From Polyangiaceae bacterium (lineage in GTDB: Bacteria; Myxococcota_A; Polyangia; Polyangiales; Polyangiaceae), in the NCBI GenBank assembly GCA_029261965.1, contig JAJDAH010000039.1, positions 85,802-149,801 of the forward strand: 64,000 nucleotides of DNA, given 5' to 3'. Below are positions 16,401 to 23,963 of the stretch, piece by piece. The notes beneath the pieces were generated by a model. The model made no database searches. It had not been told where the DNA came from and saw only the letters and a program-made list of their open reading frames with translations. A program made the translations under genes and the position numbers. How positions within the stretch are numbered: the first letter of the stretch is position 1; each line of letters starts with the position of its first letter.

Positions 16401-18936
16401 CGCTCGGTTCGTCGAGAATCAACAGCGCGCCTTCGTGTTTTTCGCTCAGCGCACGGGCGAGCTTGAGCCGCTGCGCCTCCCCGCCAGACAGCGTCGTGAG
16501 CGGCTGGCCGAGGCGCAAATACCCGAGCCCAAGTCGAGTGAGCGGGCCGAGCGAGCGATTGACCGCCGCTTCGTCGCTGAAGAGGGCGAGGGTTTCGTCG
16601 ACGGTCGCGTCGAGCAAATCGGCGACGGTCACGCCGCGGTAAGTGACGCGCAGCACCTCTTCCTTGAAGCGCTTGCCCTTGCACACCGCGCACACCAGAT
16701 GCACGTCGGCGAGGAACTGCATCTCGACGGTCTCCCAACCTTCACCCGAGCAAGCGTCACAGCGGCCGCCATCCACGTTGAACGAAAAATGAGAAGGCGT
16801 GAGCCCGTGAGCTTGCGCCTCGGCCACCCCCGCGAAGCGCTTGCGCACGGTGTCCCAGGCTTTGGTGTAGGTCGCCGCGTTGCCGCGAGAGGTGCGCCCG
16901 AGCGGCGATTGGTCGACGAGGTTGACCCGACTTACCGCCTCGTGCCCGGACAGCTTCCGATGCGCGCCGGGCATTCCGACGTCGAAGTTGCCCGTAGCGC
17001 GAGCGAGCGCTCGGTACACGATGTCGACGGCGAGCGTGCTCTTGCCCGATCCGCTCGGCCCCGTCACGGCGCAGAGAACACCGAGCGGGATGTACGCGTC
17101 GACGTCGTCGAGATTATTCGCCGTCGCTCCCACCACACGAAGCGTCCCGGTCGCTTTACGCGGAACCCGCCCGGCGCGGGACGCCGCGGTCAGCGCACGC
17201 GCCGTCGCGCCGCCCGTTTTCGCCAGCGCTGCCGGCGTTCCATCCCCCACCAGCCGGCCGCCCTCGATGCCCGCGCCCGGGCCCATTTCCAGAACGCGGT
17301 CGGCGGTGCGAATCACCGCCGGATCGTGCTCGACCACCAACACCGCGCTGCCGCGCGACGCGAGCTCGTGAATCATCGTCGAAAGCGGCTCGATGTCCGT
17401 CGGGTGAAGCCCCACCGTCGGCTCGTCCAGAACGAAAAGCGCATTGTGAAGCGACGTGCCGAGCGCCGCGGTCAGCGTCACCCGTTGCGCCTCGCCCCCG
17501 GACAGCGTTCGCGCTTGCCGGTCGAGGGTCAAGTAACCGAGACCCACGCGGTCGAGGTAGCTCAGCCGAGACGAAAGCTCCGTGCGCGCGAGCTCCCCTT
17601 GGCCCGTCGACGTCTTCAGCGACTCGAGGGCGCGCACGGCATCACGAACTTCGAGCCCGTTCCACTCCGCCAGGTTCCGCCCGCCGACTCGATACCGGAG
17701 AGAAGCCTCGTTCAGGCGCTGCCCATGACAAACGGGGCACGCATCGTAGGACCGGTACCGCGCCAGGAACACGCGCACGTGCATCTTGTAGGTGCGCGTC
17801 TCCAGCCACTCGAACCACCCCGCAATGCCGGGAAACTTCCCCTTGCGCCAAGAGCCATCGCCTTCCACGAGCACACGCTTCTGCTCGCGAGTCAGTTTTG
17901 CCCAGGGCACGTCCGTCGGCACACCGTGCCGTTCGCACAGCTTCTTGATCTGCCCGCGCTCCCAAGTCGCGCTCTTCCCGCTGAACGCCCGAATCGCCCC
18001 CTTGGCGATCGTCTTCGAGTGATCGGGGATCACCTTCTCGAGATCGATCCCGATCACGCGACCGAACCCCCGACAGTTGTCGCAAGCCCCCAGCGGCGAA
18101 TCGTAAGAGAAGAGCCCCGCCATCGGCGGCTCGAACGGGCGCGCGCAAGTCGGGCAATTGAGCCCCGCGCGCAACCGATGCCTTTCGGCGTCGACCGTCA
18201 AGTGAGCGAGCTGATGGCCGCGCCGCCAAGCATCTTCGATCCCCGCGGCCAACCGCTTCTCGTCGATCGCTTTCGAGCTGCCGATCGTGAACCGGTCGAC
18301 GATGACGTCGATGATGCCGTCGTTCGCCCGGAGCGCCTCGGTGGGTTTTACCCCGTCGATGTCGCGAGGCTCGCCCTTCATCAAGAGCCGTCGGTAGCCA
18401 TCCTTCGCGAGCACCTCGCGCACCACGAGGTAACCGTCAGTGTCGCCGTCATCCAGACGGATCGGATAAGTCAGGTACAGTTTATCCGCGCGCTTCTTCG
18501 CCTTCTTCGAGAACTCCGCCGCGGCGCCCGCAGCAGCCTGCGCGTCCACCTCGACGGCGGCCACCTCGTGCTCGGGGCAAAACGGAGCCGCCTCCCGAGT
18601 GAACAGCGCCGATAGGTACGGCCCCAAATCCGCCATCGTCGCCACCGTCGACCGCGAGCTCTTGACGGGCGCCCGACGGTCCACCGCGATGCCCGCCGGC
18701 ACCGGCTCCAGCCGATCCATCGGCGGCCGCTCCAGCCGTTCCAGAAACTGCCGAGCGTACGGACTGAACGACTCCACGAACCGCCGCTGCCCCTCCGCGT
18801 ACAACGTGTCCACCGCCAGCGAGCTCTTCCCCGACCCGCTGACCCCCGTGATCACCACCACCTCGCCCGGGCGGATGTCGACATCCACGCCTCGCAGATT
18901 GTGAGTGCGCGCGCCGCGAAGGGCGGTGGGCAGCAT
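13426..18936 (-). CDS. uvrA: Tandem double UvrA (two complete UvrA proteins fused in one chain)
   Basis: One uninterrupted 1836-residue frame with four ABC ATPase sites instead of two. Walker A motifs lie at about residues 31-39 (GVSGSGKSS), 625 (GPSGSGKST), 1005 (GPSGSGKST) and 1522 (GVSGSGKST), each followed by an LSGGE signature. Each half has CxxC pairs for zinc fingers, e.g. CDACSGEGWE and CEACDGQGS. The first UvrA covers about 1-930, a Lys/Ser/Asn-rich linker 930-980, and the second 980-1836. UvrA recognises DNA damage as a dimer in nucleotide excision repair; the fusion may act as an obligate covalent dimer. Fused double UvrA is known in chlamydiae. A normal uvrA may exist elsewhere, in which case this would be a paralogue for special damage or drug tolerance. 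Confidence 0.93.
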   Translation of the reverse strand: MLPTALRGARTHNLRGVDVDIRPGEVVVITGVSGSGKSSLAVDTLYAEGQRRFVESFSPYARQFLERLERPPMDRLEPVPAGIAVDRRAPVKSSRSTVATMADLGPYLSALFTREAAPFCPEHEVAAVEVDAQAAAGAAAEFSKKAKKRADKLYLTYPIRLDDGDTDGYLVVREVLAKDGYRRLLMKGEPRDIDGVKPTEALRANDGIIDVIVDRFTIGSSKAIDEKRLAAGIEDAWRRGHQLAHLTVDAERHRLRAGLNCPTCARPFEPPMAGLFSYDSPLGACDNCRGFGRVIGIDLEKVIPDHSKTIAKGAIRAFSGKSATWERGQIKKLCERHGVPTDVPWAKLTREQKRVLVEGDGSWRKGKFPGIAGWFEWLETRTYKMHVRVFLARYRSYDACPVCHGQRLNEASLRYRVGGRNLAEWNGLEVRDAVRALESLKTSTGQGELARTELSSRLSYLDRVGLGYLTLDRQARTLSGGEAQRVTLTAALGTSLHNALFVLDEPTVGLHPTDIEPLSTMIHELASRGSAVLVVEHDPAVIRTADRVLEMGPGAGIEGGRLVGDGTPAALAKTGGATARALTAASRAGRVPRKATGTLRVVGATANNLDDVDAYIPLGVLCAVTGPSGSGKSTLAVDIVYRALARATGNFDVGMPGAHRKLSGHEAVSRVNLVDQSPLGRTSRGNAATYTKAWDTVRKRFAGVAEAQAHGLTPSHFSFNVDGGRCDACSGEGWETVEMQFLADVHLVCAVCKGKRFKEEVLRVTYRGVTVADLLDATVDETLALFSDEAAVNRSLGPLTRLGLGYLRLGQPLTTLSGGEAQRLKLARALSEKHEGALLILDEPSAGLHADEVAKLLDALDLIVDAGGSVVVVEHDLDVISAADYVVDLGPDAGAKGGKIVATGTPAEIAKTATRTGRALADRLGGTRGNGHGSNRVSAKSPKVGGKKTRSAAHAPEVTPRRTSNGAAKKNENGAANLGATLDVTRAREHNLDEISVSIPHGALTVVTGPSGSGKSTLAFDVVFAEGQRRFLETLTPYARQFLPTMPRPDVDAVTGVPPSIALEQRSTRAGPKSTVATVTEVSHYLRLLYAKLGLAHCPDHGEPCEVTNADAVFRTLRRVRGKHQLLAPVVKARKGKYLDVFTAAARAGIGLAIADGVLVGTDNPPRLAKTKEHTIDLVIGDPIEPKKLDRAVFDRAIRWGNGAVKLRLVAKGKASEQLFSTRGSCPKCDFSAPDLDPRWFSFNTAQGRCATCEGNGIIEENPKTTLYKIRGRRRRRRRKVKTNEYVPCPECDGARLAPIPRAVRFEGMSYPELTQRSVAAALAALVKWKFSGDRALVAGPVVGELRRRLEFLERVGLDYLSLDRAARTLSGGEMQRLRLAAQLGAGLTGALYVLDEPTIGLHPSDTGRLLDNLRQLVAIGSTVVVVEHDADTIRAADHLVDLGPGGGSSGGRVMAEGPPKRVLATTVSPTARAFCQPPIVRTPLPTKKGAECLSLLGAGENNLDDVDIEIPIGRFTVVAGVSGSGKSTLVRQVLLPALRKKLDLVADEPGVHRQIRGHRALERAVSVDQSPIGRTPRSVPATFLGIWDQIRKLYAITPDAMVAGFAASRFSFNTAGGRCEACDGQGSITHEMSFLPDVVTECPTCGGKRFEPRTLDVKYAGLSIGDVLQLTASEAADIFKNHPKIARPLDTLVDLGAGYIALGQGSNTLSGGEAQRLKLAAELTATVRHEPTLYVLDEPTTGLHLADVSRLMEVLGRLVERGDTLVVIEHHPLVIAGADHVIELGPGGGERGGKVVAAGSARSVAKKKTATAKVLREVFAEVDGPSARRKPRVRA

Positions 18937-19330
18937 GGGGGACAGTTAGGCCTTCGCAGACTCCCCGGCAAGGGGCGAACGCACTCGCAGCACCCATCCC
19001 CACGAGGCAACGCCCGCCGCGTCGTCAGCAGAGATCGCTCGCCCAAAAGATGAGGCTTGATTTTCCCGACGAGCGCTCAGCTGAAACGAGCACGGCCCCG
19101 ATCGCCGCGCGCGACGCGTGCGCACACGCGGACAGCACACCGGCCGCGCGGGGCACGCGAACGCGCGGGGCACGCGAACGCGCGGGACGTCCGGCCCAAG
19201 ATTACGAACATTTTGACGGGCATACTTTCGCAAGCTGATTCATGAACCACCGGCGCAGGCAGATCGCGCCGTCCCAACTTCTTCTCTACCCGTCAACCGA
19301 CGCTACACCGCCTCCGAGCGACCGCGAGCC
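18937..19330. other. Gene-free spacer with GC-rich repeats and a truncated paired-hairpin element
   Basis: No convincing gene lies here. It contains a 3' fragment of the paired-hairpin repeat and two 17-bp units GCGCGGGGCACGCGAAC at about 19147-19180. The rest is unremarkable high-GC sequence. Confidence 0.6.
19074..19225 (+). repeat. Truncated copy of the composite repeat module
   Basis: The left part (from CTGAAACGAGCACGG at 19081) resembles the modules at 20803 and 56290. It is followed by GC-rich 17-bp repeats and GACGTCCGGCCCAAG. The junction at 19200 leads straight into ATTACGAACATTTT (19201-19214), the right arm of hairpin 2 of copy 1 (20101-20114). The first hairpin and the left arm of the second are missing, so this is a deleted copy. 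Confidence 0.7.
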
Positions 19331-19690
19331 TCACGCACACCCGGACCACGTGAATCCGCTCACGCAGCGGGTTCTGCCGTTGCAGTCGGAGTCGTTGTTG
19401 CACACTCGTGTGCATCGCCCCGCGTCACAACCCACGTCACACGCACCATCGGCAACGTCGCCGTTCGTCGTGTCCATGGGGCAACCGCAATCCTCGTGCG
19501 CATCACACTCTACCGAGCAGAACTCCTGGCCCGTGCAGAAGCCCATGCCGCCGCACTGCTTGTCGTCACTGCAGTCGATCCCAATTTTGCTGACCGCGCT
19601 CCCGCTGCCACAGCCAGAAGCCATGCCCAGCGCAGCGGTCGCCACGATGAGCACGACCCTCCCCAGTTTCATCTTCCGTAACTTTTTCAC
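19331..19690 (-). CDS. Small Cys-rich lipoprotein
   Basis: A 119-residue protein with a basic N-region (MKKLRKMKLGR), a hydrophobic segment and a lipobox ending in SGC. The mature part has many Cys in CxxDxxC-like spacing (DCSDDKQCGG, ECDAHEDCG, CNNDSDCNG), typical of the disulphide-rich repeats of myxobacterial surface lipoproteins. GTG at 19690 has AAGGAG at a good distance. It stands alone in the repeat island. Function unknown. Confidence 0.75.
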   Translation of the reverse strand: MKKLRKMKLGRVVLIVATAALGMASGCGSGSAVSKIGIDCSDDKQCGGMGFCTGQEFCSVECDAHEDCGCPMDTTNGDVADGACDVGCDAGRCTRVCNNDSDCNGRTRCVSGFTWSGCA

Positions 19691-19906
19691 GACGACTCCT
19701 TATCCAACGCGAAACGAGTTCGACGGCTCAGGCCTACGATATAGCGTAGATGCGACGCCGCAATGTTTGTTTACTGTTTCTTCTCCTAAGATTTCGAGGG
19801 CATGGTTTCACCGGCTCGCTCGAGAGACCGAGCAAGTCGGCAAGTCGACGCTCGTTTGTTGCTGGGGACCACGGATGACAAGAAGGCCGCGCTCGTCGAA
19901 AACGTG

Positions 19907-20020
19907 CGGACGCGCGGAGCACGCGAACGCGCGGGACGTCCGGCCCCCGCCCCGGTGGGAGGGCACGCGAGCACGCGGGGCACGCGAGCGCGCGGGGCAC
20001 GCGAACGCGCGCGACGTCCG
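19907..20020 (+). repeat. GC-rich direct repeats preceding paired-hairpin copy 1
   Basis: Several overlapping units of the type CGCGCGGGGCACGCGAA, each set ending in GACGTCCGGCC (about 19935-19945 and 20013-20023). The same sequence precedes the truncated copy at 19201 and, more diverged, copy 3 at 20964, so it belongs to the repeat module and is not random GC-rich spacer. Confidence 0.7.
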
Positions 20021-20027
20021 GCCCAAA

Positions 20028-20125
20028 GCATCCCCTCCAGAATGTTCGTAGCCCGAACATTTCGACCGGGATAGTCGTCTATGCCCCCCAAAATGTTCGG
20101 ATTACGAACATTTTGACGGACATAC
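20028..20125 (+). repeat. Paired-hairpin dyad element, copy 1
   Basis: Two hairpins in tandem. Hairpin 1 is GCATCC...GAATG (20028-20044), a 13-nt loop TTCGTAGCCCGAA (20045-20057), then CATTTCGACCGGGAT. Hairpin 2 is ATGCC...AAATG (20081-20095), a 13-nt loop TTCGGATTACGAA (20096-20108), then CATTTTGACGGACAT. The right half is close to the reverse complement of the left half, so the unit is one large imperfect dyad centred near 20077. The two loops are complementary at 11 of 13 positions. Confidence 0.85.
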
Positions 20126-20135
20126 TCCCAAGATT

Positions 20136-20191
20136 CGCTCCGTCACCGCCGCTCCGTCACCGCCGCTCCGTGACCACCGCTCCGTCAGCTG
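20136..20191. repeat. 14-bp tandem repeat covering a stop codon
   Basis: Four units of CGCTCCGTCACCGC (20136, 20150, 20164 and 20178; the last two diverged). The stop codon of the minus-strand membrane-protein gene (TCA at 20157-20159) lies in the second unit, and the third and fourth encode its C-terminus. Confidence 0.9.
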
Positions 20192-20477
20192 CTTTCTGTG
20201 CGCGGAACTTGGCTAGATCTTCGTCGGCGGCGGCCAGTTGACGCCGAGCAATGAAATGTGAGGGCCCGAAGAACGCGAACGCGAAAATCGTGGGGAGAAG
20301 CGCCGAGCTGAAGGCTATGTGCGTCTCGAGGTCCTTCGGAGGGTCCAAGGAAATCCAAATGAGCAGAGCGACCGTCATCAATGCTCCGCCGATGACGACC
20401 ATGCGAGCGAGACGGATTTTCTTGGCGGCGTCGCGGCGCTTCTCTTCGAGCTCGGCTCCGTACCCCACGTATCCCAT
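20157..20477 (-). CDS. Small two-helix membrane protein
   Basis: A 106-residue protein with a charged N-terminus (GAELEEKRRDAAKKIRLAR) and two hydrophobic segments (about 26-45 and 54-78), then a charged helical tail (RRQLAAADEDLAKFRAQKAA). N- and C-termini are probably cytoplasmic. It starts at ATG 20477. No family is recognised. The only genes around it are separated by repeat arrays. Its last residues and stop are encoded by a 14-bp tandem repeat. Confidence 0.7.
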   Translation of the reverse strand: MGYVGYGAELEEKRRDAAKKIRLARMVVIGGALMTVALLIWISLDPPKDLETHIAFSSALLPTIFAFAFFGPSHFIARRQLAAADEDLAKFRAQKAADGAVVTERR

Positions 20478-20654
20478 CGCGCGATTCTACCACGCCCAGG
20501 CACCGCGGTAGCACCGGCCGCTCGAGACTCGCGTGCATCGGTCGAGTCATGACGAGGCCGCTCCTGCCGTCGGGTCGACTCCGTTCTCGGCTTCGCCAGC
20601 CCGTCGTCCGACGCGTGCGATCCGCGCGACGGCACAGCCCGCGCATTGCGCGAG

Positions 20655-20748
20655 TATCCCCCCAAAATGTTCGCAATCCGAACATTTCGACCGGGATAGT
20701 CGACTATGCCGCCCAAAATGTTGCGTCTACGAACATTGCGACGGGCAT
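20655..20748 (+). repeat. Paired-hairpin dyad element, copy 2
   Basis: Hairpin 1: ATCCCCCCAAAATG, 13-nt loop TTCGCAATCCGAA (20670-20682), CATTTCGACCGGGAT. Hairpin 2: ATGCCGCCCAAAATG, 13-nt loop TTGCGTCTACGAA (20721-20733), CATTGCGACGGGCAT. The centre is a perfect 12-bp palindrome, ATAGTCGACTAT (20696-20707). Confidence 0.85.
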
Positions 20749-20790
20749 GGTTGTCGCGGGCCGCGCCCCAACGCCGAGTGCCGATTTTTC

Positions 20791-21061
20791 GGGGGCGCCC
20801 CACTGAAACGGGCACGGTTCCTATCGCGGCCCGCCACGAGCGCAGAAACTCAACGCGCAACAACCCACGAGAGTCGCGCCTGCGCACACAGAAACGCCTG
20901 CGCACACAGAAACGCCTGCGCGCCCTTCCATCCCACCAACACGCGCGGAACGCCCCGCCCCAAGCATCCCCCCCGAAATGTCGCTCATCGACACATTTCG
21001 ACCCACATAGACGCCCATGCCCCCCGAAATGTTGCGCCTGACAACATTTTGATGGGCATGC
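20791..21061 (+). repeat. Composite repeat module ending in paired-hairpin copy 3
   Basis: The left part (20791-20905) starts GGCGCCCCACTGAAACGGG and matches 56290-56395. It is followed by an 18-bp duplication (TGCGCACACAGAAACGCC at 20881 and 20899) and a spacer. Copy 3 of the dyad element follows: loop TCGCTCATCGACA (20981-20993) between GAAATG and CATTTCG, and loop TTGCGCCTGACAA (21032-21044) between GAAATG and CATTTTG, flanked by ATGCCC/GGGCAT arms. This is the most complete module in the window. Confidence 0.75.
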
Positions 21062-21078
21062 CTGCCCGCACCCCGCAG

Positions 21079-21268
21079 TACCGCCCGTCAGCGCACCGCC
21101 CGCGCTGCACCGCCCGTCAGCGCACCGCCCGTCAGCGCACCGCCCGTCAGCGCACCGCCCGTCAGCGCACCGCCCGTCAGCGCACCGCCCGTCAGCGCAC
21201 CGCCCGACAGCGCACCGCCCGTCAGCGCACCGCCCGCGCTGCACCGCCCGTCAGCGCACCGCCCGCAG
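21079..21268. repeat. 15-bp minisatellite (about 13 units of CGCACCGCCCGTCAG)
   Basis: Near-perfect head-to-tail units with occasional CGCTG or GACAG variants, ending 54 bp before the FrnE-like gene. A 15-bp period keeps frames open on both strands, giving spurious pentapeptide-repeat frames. No gene is supported here. The array separates the paired-hairpin island from the next gene. Confidence 0.95.
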
Positions 21269-21321
21269 CTTCGCCCCACCCCGGCTTTGCACTTCGCCTC
21301 CGCTGCCCTAAGTGTTCCTCC

Positions 21322-22020
21322 ATGACCCAGCTCGACGTCCACATCTGGTCCGACATCGCCTGCCCATGGTGCTACGTCGGCAAACGCCGCTTCGAGCAAG
21401 CGGTCGCCGGCCTGCCTCCGGACAAGACAATCTCCGTCGAGTGGCACGCCTACGAGCTCGACCAGTCCGCTCCGGCGGTGGTGGACACCCGCGTGCCCTA
21501 TATCGATCGCTTGGCGCGGAAGTACGGCGCGACGCCGGCCCAAGCGCAGGCGATGGTCGAGCGCATGGTGGGCGTGGCGGCGGACGCCGGTATCGAGATG
21601 GATTTCGAAAACATCCAGCCCAGCAATACGTTCGACGCGCATCGTTTGCTTCGCCTCGCCAAGGAGCGCGGGCTCTCGGACGCTCTCGAGGAGCGACTGT
21701 TTCGGGCTTACCTCTGCGAGGGTGCGCGCATGAGTGACCACGACGCGCTGCTGCGGCTCGCCGAAGACGTGGGCATCGAGGTCGACGACGCGGCGGCAGT
21801 TCTCGGCTCGACGGATTTCTCGGACGAAGTGCGCGCCGACGAGCTTCAAGCCGCCAAGATGGGCGTCACCGGCGTGCCCTTTTTCATGATCGGGCGCTAT
21901 GGCATCCCCGGCGCCCAAGAGCAGAACGTGTTCACGCAGGTCATCGAGAAGGCGTTCGCGGATCTTTCTTCAGAGCCGAGCTTGGACGAAGGCGCGGCGT
22001 GTGGCCCGGATGGCTGTTGA
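21322..22020 (+). CDS. FrnE-like DsbA-family oxidoreductase
   Basis: A 232-residue cytoplasmic thioredoxin-fold protein with the active site S-D-I-A-C14-P-W-C17-Y, the long helical insert of the FrnE/DsbA group, the cis-Pro loop GVTGVPFFMIGRYGIPGAQ and a C-terminal ACGPDGC. FrnE proteins act as disulphide isomerases or oxidoreductases; some are linked to oxidative-stress resistance. ATG at 21322 begins the conserved TQLDVHIWSDIACPWC region. A 15-bp minisatellite ends 54 bp upstream. The two C-terminal Cys in CGPDGC resemble the extra Cys pair of FrnE homologues. Confidence 0.9.
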   Translation: MTQLDVHIWSDIACPWCYVGKRRFEQAVAGLPPDKTISVEWHAYELDQSAPAVVDTRVPYIDRLARKYGATPAQAQAMVERMVGVAADAGIEMDFENIQPSNTFDAHRLLRLAKERGLSDALEERLFRAYLCEGARMSDHDALLRLAEDVGIEVDDAAAVLGSTDFSDEVRADELQAAKMGVTGVPFFMIGRYGIPGAQEQNVFTQVIEKAFADLSSEPSLDEGAACGPDGC

Positions 22021-22033
22021 CCCCGAGTGATGT

Positions 22034-22048
22034 GCGCGCGAACGCGCG
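22034..22048. terminator. Hairpin between convergent genes
   Basis: CGCGC (22035-22039) pairs with GCGCG (22044-22048) around GAAC, in the 44-bp spacer between the FrnE-like gene and the convergent lipoprotein gene. No T-run is present, so termination is only inferred from position. Confidence 0.4.
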
Positions 22049-22064
22049 GCTCCCCGCCGGACGA

Positions 22065-23963
22065 CTATCCAGCTTCGTCCGCCCCGATGTCGACGGCGCT
22101 TCCCTGAGGCCGCGTCTCTCCATCCAGATCCAGCGCCGGCGCTTCGGTCGCCGTGCCGGCGTTGATCGCGGGCGAGCCAGCTCCGACGTGTCCCATAGAG
22201 CCCAGCATCGGATCACCCTCTATGTTCGCAGCGACCGGACCGCTTTGAGGGATCGTCATGCCGTTTACCGCGCCGAGCATCGTGTGCAGCGTTGCCGACG
22301 ACCCGTCCCATTCGCGGTAGAGAGCGTCGTTGCCCGCCGGACCGCCTGCGAGGAACAGCAGATTGTTCTCGAAGGCTTCGGGCTCTTGGGTGCGCGATGG
22401 GGGCGCGTCTTCGTAGACGGCAAATCTCGTGGAGGCGTCGCCACCGACGAGGATGTTGTTTCGGATGCGACCGATGCGCGCATTGAACCCGCACGTGCCG
22501 CAATCCCCGATGCGCAGCACCAGCGCTGCGCTCCTACTGCCTCCACCCGGTGAGCCCGTAGGTGGACTGCCGCCGATGGTATTGCCATTGAGAATGATCG
22601 CGCCCGCCGGCATCTCGGCTTCGAAGAGCATTACGCCGGTACTGTTCGGCGCGTCAGCGCCCTGGATCACGTTGTTGTAGATGTCCGCGGTCGCGCTGAA
22701 GCTCGCAATGCCCCCGCACCAGTTCTGCTGGCCATTTCCGCAAGAGCCGACGCGATTGGCGTCGACGTTGATGCGGTTCGTGTCGATGGTCATGACGCCT
22801 TCGATCGCCATACCGAAGGAGGTCCCCGAACCTGCTGGGCCGCCAGCGATGTCGTTGTTCACGAACATGGTGCCAGCTGTCGTTCCGAACGCGGCCACTC
22901 CGTTCGAATTTCGACCCTGACCGCCTCGGAGGCGGTTGTTCCGAACGACGGCGACGAGGTTTCCCGTGACGCCCTGAGCCCGGTCCATCATCAGACCGAT
23001 GCTGCTGTTGCCGCCCGACATGCCGCCGGTGATTTCGTTCGATTCGATGAGCGCCCCAGCCGGATCCGCGGTTGGCGCGAGGACTATCAGCCCTTGAGAG
23101 CGCCCAGAACGGAAGTTGCCACCCGTGACGTCGGGGCCGTTGATGACGTTGTTCGAAATCGTCGGGCTACCTCCGTCGAGCGTGACCGCCGCTCGCCCTT
23201 GCCCCGCGCCACCACCGTCGTTGCCCTCGATGGTGAACCCATCGAGTCGTGTCGCGCGCGTGATCGAGTCGTCCGCCAAGACCCCGTCGGCATCGGTATT
23301 CTGAATCGTGCTCGGCGTCGCGCTGGCGCCGCGCGTCCACGAGCACGAGCTCGTGTCGCATTGGTGGTCACCGATGATGCTGATGCCCTCGACGAGGGTG
23401 ACATCCTCGTTGTACGTGCCTTCGGCGACGAAGACGTCGACCCCACCGCCGATGGTCTGCGCGTTGACGATGCCCTGGTTAATCGTCTGAACAGGCATCG
23501 CTTGGGTACCGGGGTTCATGTCGTTGCCGGTCAGCTCCGAGACGAAAGTTCCGAGCCCTCCGCAGTTTTCGTCAGCCGTCGCGTCGCAATTGTTGTCCGC
23601 GTTGTCGCCGCACACCTCGGTGTTGCCGGAGAAGTTGTTGGGGTCGGTGTCGTCGCAGTCGCCCGCGCACACCGTCTCGCCATCGCCGTCGTCGTCGGGA
23701 CAGGCGTTGCCTCCCGCTCCGGCGCTGCCGCCGGCGGATCCGCCGGTTCCAGAGCCCGCAGCGCCTCCCGTCGCTCCGCCGGCACCGGTCATGGTACCGC
23801 CGGTTCCGGCAGTGCCGCTACCAGCCGAGCCAGCCGAACCGTCGCTGAAGATCCCGTCGCTGTCCGCGCCACCGCACGAGACGGCCGCGAGTGGCAACCC
23901 AGCCAAGATTCCAATCAACGCCGCGATGCGCGGCTCAACGGGGATTCGCGTTCGAGAGCCCAT
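22065..23963 (-). CDS. Lipoprotein with MopE-type metal-binding motif and parallel beta-helix
   Basis: A 632-residue lipoprotein: signal RIAALIGILAGLPLAAVSC, a Gly/Ser/Thr/Ala linker (about 35-85), and a Cys/Asp-rich MopE-like motif (CPDDDGDGETVCAGDCDDTD, then EVCGDNADNNCD; known in copper-binding MopE and myxobacterial surface proteins). A long C-terminal region follows (about 145-630) with DUF1565-like features: FVAEGTYNEDVTL, IIGDHQ, and repeated NN-V/I turns as in right-handed beta-helices. ATG 23963 is chosen because GGAGGG lies 6 bp upstream and the signal begins there. Probably a surface glycan-binding or structural protein. Confidence 0.85.
   Translation of the reverse strand: MGSRTRIPVEPRIAALIGILAGLPLAAVSCGGADSDGIFSDGSAGSAGSGTAGTGGTMTGAGGATGGAAGSGTGGSAGGSAGAGGNACPDDDGDGETVCAGDCDDTDPNNFSGNTEVCGDNADNNCDATADENCGGLGTFVSELTGNDMNPGTQAMPVQTINQGIVNAQTIGGGVDVFVAEGTYNEDVTLVEGISIIGDHQCDTSSCSWTRGASATPSTIQNTDADGVLADDSITRATRLDGFTIEGNDGGGAGQGRAAVTLDGGSPTISNNVINGPDVTGGNFRSGRSQGLIVLAPTADPAGALIESNEITGGMSGGNSSIGLMMDRAQGVTGNLVAVVRNNRLRGGQGRNSNGVAAFGTTAGTMFVNNDIAGGPAGSGTSFGMAIEGVMTIDTNRINVDANRVGSCGNGQQNWCGGIASFSATADIYNNVIQGADAPNSTGVMLFEAEMPAGAIILNGNTIGGSPPTGSPGGGSRSAALVLRIGDCGTCGFNARIGRIRNNILVGGDASTRFAVYEDAPPSRTQEPEAFENNLLFLAGGPAGNDALYREWDGSSATLHTMLGAVNGMTIPQSGPVAANIEGDPMLGSMGHVGAGSPAINAGTATEAPALDLDGETRPQGSAVDIGADEAG

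Noticed and set aside
14260..18615. A 1451-residue open frame antisense to the uvrA fusion.
   Set aside because: Its composition is Arg/Ala/Leu/His-rich without domains, typical of the antisense strand of a high-GC gene; the minus strand has unambiguous UvrA motifs.
20028..21061. Paired hairpins as Rho-independent terminators or integron attC sites.
   Set aside because: They are not at gene ends, have no T-run, and no integrase or gene cassettes adjoin. Paired orientation and variable 13-nt loops fit neither.
21079..21268. CRISPR array.
   Set aside because: The units are directly abutting 15-bp repeats without spacers, and no cas genes are near.
20533..21321. N-terminal extension of the FrnE-like protein through the minisatellite and hairpin repeats.
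   Set aside because: The conserved family start is at 21322; the upstream frame is made only of repeat sequence.
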